This document shows positions 60,914 through 64,000 of a DNA stretch of 64,000 nt, piece after piece. The stretch covers positions 62,001 through 126,000 of the forward strand of contig NZ_FMZZ01000010.1 of assembly GCF_900101685.1 (NCBI RefSeq), read 5' to 3'. The notes beneath the pieces were generated by a model. It did not search any database. It was given only the letters and a program-made list of their open reading frames with translations, and was not told where the DNA came from. The first letter of the stretch is position 1; every line of letters starts with the position of its first letter. The stretch comes from Actinokineospora iranica. Its GTDB lineage: Bacteria; Actinomycetota; Actinomycetes; Mycobacteriales; Pseudonocardiaceae. The position numbers and the translations under genes were made by a program.

Positions 60914-61983
60914 GGGTGACCATCCGGCGAGGGGGCCTAGACCCTGCCTCGAAGCACCGGCACGCACCAGCCGCGCCGGGTGCGGCCCCTGACGGCACGG
61001 CCACAACTGACACGCACCGGTACTACGAGACAGGACCTGGAGTGCGGGCATCGACAATCCTGGAGCCGCGGTCTTACCGCGGCGCGACTGGTGTGAGCAC
61101 GGCGTTCGGCACGTTCGGCGAACTGCTGCAGGGCGCGCTGCCGGAGGCGGACGGGGATTTCCTGGTCACACTGCCGATCGCGCGGTGGAGCATCGCCACG
61201 TTCCGGACCGACCCCGAGTCGCCGACGGTGCGGGTGCGGCCAGAGGGCAAGCGCAAGGCGCTGCGGCTGGCCAGGATGATCCTGGACGAGGCGGGGGAGA
61301 CCTGCGGCGGGCTGCTCACCATCGACAGCGGCATCCCGGAGGGCAAGGGCCTGGCGAGCTCGTCGGCCGACCTGGTGGCCACCGCGCGGGCGGTCGGCAA
61401 CGCGCTCGGGCTGGCCATGCCCGCGCGCCGGGTGGAAGACCTGCTCGGCCGCATCGAGCCGACCGACGGTGTGCTCTACCAAAGCATTGTCGCCTTCTAC
61501 CACCGCAGAGTGCGGCTGCGCTCTGTGCTCGGCTCGCTGCCGCCGATGGCCGTGGTCGGCATCGATGAGGGCGGCATGGTCGACACGGTGGCGTTCAACC
61601 GCATCCCGAAGCCGTTCACCGCGGCCGACCGGCGCGAGTACGCCGGGATGCTCGACCGGATGACCGCGGCGGTGCGCGCGGGCGACCTGCGCGCGGTCGG
61701 CGAGGTCGCCACCCGCAGCGCCGAGATGAACCAGGTGCTGCGGCCCAAGCGCACGCTGGCCGCGCTGCGCCGGATCTGCGCCGAGGTCGGCGGGCTGGGC
61801 GTGGTCAACGCGCACAGCGGCACGACGCTGGGCGTCCTGATCGACACCCGGGAGCCGGACAGCCGCGAGCGGGTGGCCGAGGCGGCCAAGCGATGCCTTG
61901 GCCTGGCGGGAAACGTGACCGTCTACCGCTCGCTGAGCTTCGAGGGTCGACCATCTCTTGTGGAGGATCACCGTGCGCGGTGA
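60910..61983 (+). CDS. GHMP kinase, PduX/threonine kinase-like (DabC-like)
   Basis: A 357-residue frame from ATG 60910, overlapping the lyase stop. The kinase fold begins at about residue 61 with 'STAFGTFGELLQGALPEADG'; the first 60 residues are unlike the family, and GTG 61092 is a possible alternative start. The GHMP phosphate loop is 'GIPEGKGLASSSADLVATAR' near residue 142, and the C-terminal motif is 'VVNAHSGTTLGVLIDTREPD'. PduX relatives phosphorylate the hydroxyl of L-threonine. Here the phosphate would activate Thr (or Ser) as leaving group for the PLP enzyme encoded next. Confidence 0.82.
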   Translation: MRVTIRRGGLDPASKHRHAPAAPGAAPDGTATTDTHRYYETGPGVRASTILEPRSYRGATGVSTAFGTFGELLQGALPEADGDFLVTLPIARWSIATFRTDPESPTVRVRPEGKRKALRLARMILDEAGETCGGLLTIDSGIPEGKGLASSSADLVATARAVGNALGLAMPARRVEDLLGRIEPTDGVLYQSIVAFYHRRVRLRSVLGSLPPMAVVGIDEGGMVDTVAFNRIPKPFTAADRREYAGMLDRMTAAVRAGDLRAVGEVATRSAEMNQVLRPKRTLAALRRICAEVGGLGVVNAHSGTTLGVLIDTREPDSRERVAEAAKRCLGLAGNVTVYRSLSFEGRPSLVEDHRAR

Positions 61984-64000
61984 GCGGCTGATCGACGCGA
62001 TCGGCGACACGCCCCTGGTCCGGCTGGGCCTGCCGGGCAGGCCGGACGTGCGCGCCTACGCCAAGCTGGAGATGGGCAACCTGTTCGCGATGAAGGACCG
62101 GGTGGCGCGCAACATCATCCTGCGCGCCCGCGCGTCCGGCGAGCTGGCCGAGGGCGCGCCGCTGGTGGAGAGCTCGTCGGGCACCATGGCGCTGGGCGTC
62201 GCCCTGGTCGGCCGCGCGCTCGGGCACCCGGTGCACATCGTCACCGACCCGCGCATCGACGCGATCACCCTGGCGAAGCTGGACGCGCTGGGCTGCGCGG
62301 TGCATGTCGTGTCCCATATGGACGAACGCGGCTGGCAGGGCGCCCGGCTGGCGATGCTGGGCCGGATCATGGCCGAGAACCCGGGCGCGTTCTGGCCCCG
62401 GCAGTACGAGAACCCGGACAACCCGGCCGCGTACCGCACGCTCGCCGACGAGCTGCTGGCCGAGCTGGACCACATCGACACCATTGTCGGCCCGGTGGGC
62501 AGCGGCGGTTCGCTGTGCGGGACAACGCGGGCGCTGCGCGAGACGCTGCCCGAGCTGCGCGCGGTGGGCGTGGACTGCGTCGGCAGTGTCCTGTTCGGAC
62601 AGCCGGACTGGCCGCAGCGGCTGCAGAGCGGGCTGGGCAACAGTATGCACCCGCCGAACCTGGACCGCACGGTCATCGACGAGGTGCACTGGCTCAACGA
62701 CCGGGAGGCCTTCGCCGCGACCCGGGACCTGGCCCGCGAGCAGTTCCTGTTCGCGGGCAACACCTCCGGCTCGGCGTACCGGGTGCTGACCTGGCTCGCC
62801 GAGCGCGCCGAGCCCGGCGCGACGATCGTGGGCATCTTCCCCGACCGCGGCGACCGCTACGTCGACACCGTGCACAGCGAGAAGTTCTGGGCAGACCGGA
62901 ACCTGACCGCGCTGCCGCTGCGCACCAGCCCCCGGCTGGTGCCGCCGGACGCGGTGGTGCGCGAGTGGGCGTATTCGGTGCGGCCGGACGAGAACCGGCC
63001 CGCGTTCGTCTTCGTGGAGTCCAACACCACCGGCACCGGGATGCGCGCGCCTGCCACCGCGCGGCGGCTGGGCTACCGGCCGGTGTTCCTCACCGACCGG
63101 CCCGAGCGCTACCTGGGGCTGGCCGACGCGCCCGCCGAGACGGTCGTGTGCGACACGGGCGACCTGGCGGCGATGACCGACGCGTTGGCAGGCTTGCTGC
63201 CGCTGGAGCAGGTTTCCGCGGTCGGCACCACCAGCGAGTTCTACCTGCTCGCCGCGGCGGAACTGGCCGCGCGGCTGGGACTTCCGGCCGCGGCGCCCGC
63301 CGCCGTCGCGCGCTGCCGCAACAAGGCCGAGTTGCGGGCGACGCTCGCCGCGGCCGGTGTGCCGCAACCGGAGTTCGCCTTCGTCGCCGACGCCGAGGAA
63401 ATCGGTGCGGTTCCGGTGCCGTGCGTGGTCAAGCCCGTGGACGAGTCGGGGTCGACCGGGGTGCTGCGGTGCACCACGGCGCGCGAGGCCGCGGCGCAGG
63501 TGCGGGCGATCACCGCGGTGACCGTCAACGGGCGCGGGCAGCGCCGGGCGCCCGGCGCGCTGGTCGAGTCCTACGCGGTCGGGCCGGAGTACAGCGTCGA
63601 GATGATCGGCGTGGACGGCGAGCCCCGGCTCTACGCGATCGTCGAAAAGTCCCTTGTGGACGATGTGCAGTTCGTGGAGGCCGGGCACGTCGTGCCCGCC
63701 GACCTGGCCGCCGACACCGCGCAGGCGATTGCCGACACCGTGCGCAAGGCGTTGCTGGCGCTGGGGATGACGCACGGGGCCACGCACACCGAGGTGCGGC
63801 TCACCGCGGCGGGGCCGGTGGTGATCGAGGTGAACCCGCGCCTGGCGGGCGGGATGATCCCCGAACTGGTCCGGGTCGGGACCGGCGTCGACCTGCTCGA
63901 GCAGCAGGTGCGCCACCTCGGCGGGCTGCCGGTGGCCGAACCGGCACCGTTCGACGGGCACGCGGGCATCCGGTTCCTGCGGGCCGACGTGCGCGGCACG
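61973..64000 (+). CDS. PLP beta-replacement enzyme fused to ATP-grasp ligase, 3' end outside window
   Basis: GTG 61973 with GGAGG upstream; 676 residues are visible with no stop. Residues 1-310 are a cysteine-synthase-fold PLP enzyme: 'DAIGDTPLVRLGLPG', Lys41 of the Schiff base in 'MGNLFAMKDRVARNI', the substrate loop 'VESSSGTMALGVALVG' (as in SbnA), and 'IVGPVGSGGSLCGTTRALRE' for the cofactor phosphate. From about 343 an ATP-grasp module follows: 'RNKAELRATLAAAGVP', 'PCVVKPVDESGSTGVLR' (~482) and metal-binding 'VVIEVNPRLAGGMIPELVRV' (~619). The first half should swap a phosphate for an amine on Thr or Ser; the second should couple a carboxylate to an amine. Confidence 0.85.
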   Translation, partial: MRGERLIDAIGDTPLVRLGLPGRPDVRAYAKLEMGNLFAMKDRVARNIILRARASGELAEGAPLVESSSGTMALGVALVGRALGHPVHIVTDPRIDAITLAKLDALGCAVHVVSHMDERGWQGARLAMLGRIMAENPGAFWPRQYENPDNPAAYRTLADELLAELDHIDTIVGPVGSGGSLCGTTRALRETLPELRAVGVDCVGSVLFGQPDWPQRLQSGLGNSMHPPNLDRTVIDEVHWLNDREAFAATRDLAREQFLFAGNTSGSAYRVLTWLAERAEPGATIVGIFPDRGDRYVDTVHSEKFWADRNLTALPLRTSPRLVPPDAVVREWAYSVRPDENRPAFVFVESNTTGTGMRAPATARRLGYRPVFLTDRPERYLGLADAPAETVVCDTGDLAAMTDALAGLLPLEQVSAVGTTSEFYLLAAAELAARLGLPAAAPAAVARCRNKAELRATLAAAGVPQPEFAFVADAEEIGAVPVPCVVKPVDESGSTGVLRCTTAREAAAQVRAITAVTVNGRGQRRAPGALVESYAVGPEYSVEMIGVDGEPRLYAIVEKSLVDDVQFVEAGHVVPADLAADTAQAIADTVRKALLALGMTHGATHTEVRLTAAGPVVIEVNPRLAGGMIPELVRVGTGVDLLEQQVRHLGGLPVAEPAPFDGHAGIRFLRADVRGT

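Noticed and set aside
61805-63961. 718-residue minus-strand open frame at the window end
   Set aside because: Shadow of the PLP/ATP-grasp gene on the plus strand, which has a full set of family motifs.

Overview
The window is high-GC actinobacterial DNA (GC-biased third codon positions, many GTG starts, ATGA/GTGA start-stop overlaps). The gene families and the recurring 'cacagtggac'-type intergenic signature suggest a member of the Pseudonocardiaceae (Actinokineospora/Saccharothrix/Lentzea-like). That placement is inferred from gene style, not from a marker gene. No rRNA, tRNA, CRISPR array or insertion sequence was recognised.

Layout. 0-11 kb: a GNAT acetyltransferase cut by the window edge, an MGT-type glycosyltransferase, a very large CtpI-like P-type ATPase, a rifampicin-phosphotransferase/PEP-synthase-like protein and an alpha/beta hydrolase. 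11-15.7 kb: a decay zone with an NmrA-type remnant fused by deletion to a GNAT gene, an alcohol dehydrogenase with one in-frame TGA, a frameshifted and truncated GNAT gene and an MFS transporter stub, with an intact metallo-hydrolase among them. 15.7-27.6 kb: a LysR regulator, a methyltransferase, DUF5996 and quinone-oxidoreductase genes, a coupled solute-binding/membrane protein pair, an LPMO-like protein with an internal 'N-terminal' histidine, a proline-rich repeat protein, and a membrane-tethered solute-binding protein divergent from a decayed receptor whose tail resembles a pentameric ligand-gated channel. 27.6-48.8 kb: two DJ-1/GlxA regulator sets, a lone isoprenoid-synthase-fold protein, a NACHT NTPase, small lipoproteins, an asparaginase pseudogene, a ClpN-type protein, a hydrolase-TetR operon with a perfect 25-bp operator, a secreted lipase, a DUF692 protein, methyltransferases, a DinB-like protein and an FhuF-type iron reductase.

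The most interesting part is 48.8-64 kb. First comes a compact class II lasso peptide cluster in the order precursor (A), cyclase (C), RRE protein (B1), protease (B2). The predicted core is GVGFPLVDFFIHFD with a Gly1-Asp8 ring. Between B1 and B2 lie two near-perfect 74-bp tandem repeats, each able to encode a micro-ORF coupled to the next start codon. Convergent to it are a PAS-LuxR regulator and a NarL-type two-component system, followed by a DedA protein.

Behind a strong terminator a second biosynthetic operon starts and runs off the window: a single-module NRPS (remnant C-A-PCP-TE, with a Cys in place of Ser in the TE nucleophile motif), an argininosuccinate-lyase homologue, a PduX-like GHMP (threonine) kinase, and a PLP beta-replacement enzyme fused to an ATP-grasp ligase. 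The kinase, PLP enzyme and lyase together match the logic known for making 2,3-diaminobutyrate (or diaminopropionate) from threonine (or serine). This operon is therefore read as a candidate pathway to a small diamino-acid-containing peptide. Its 3' end, and any transporter, lie outside the window.
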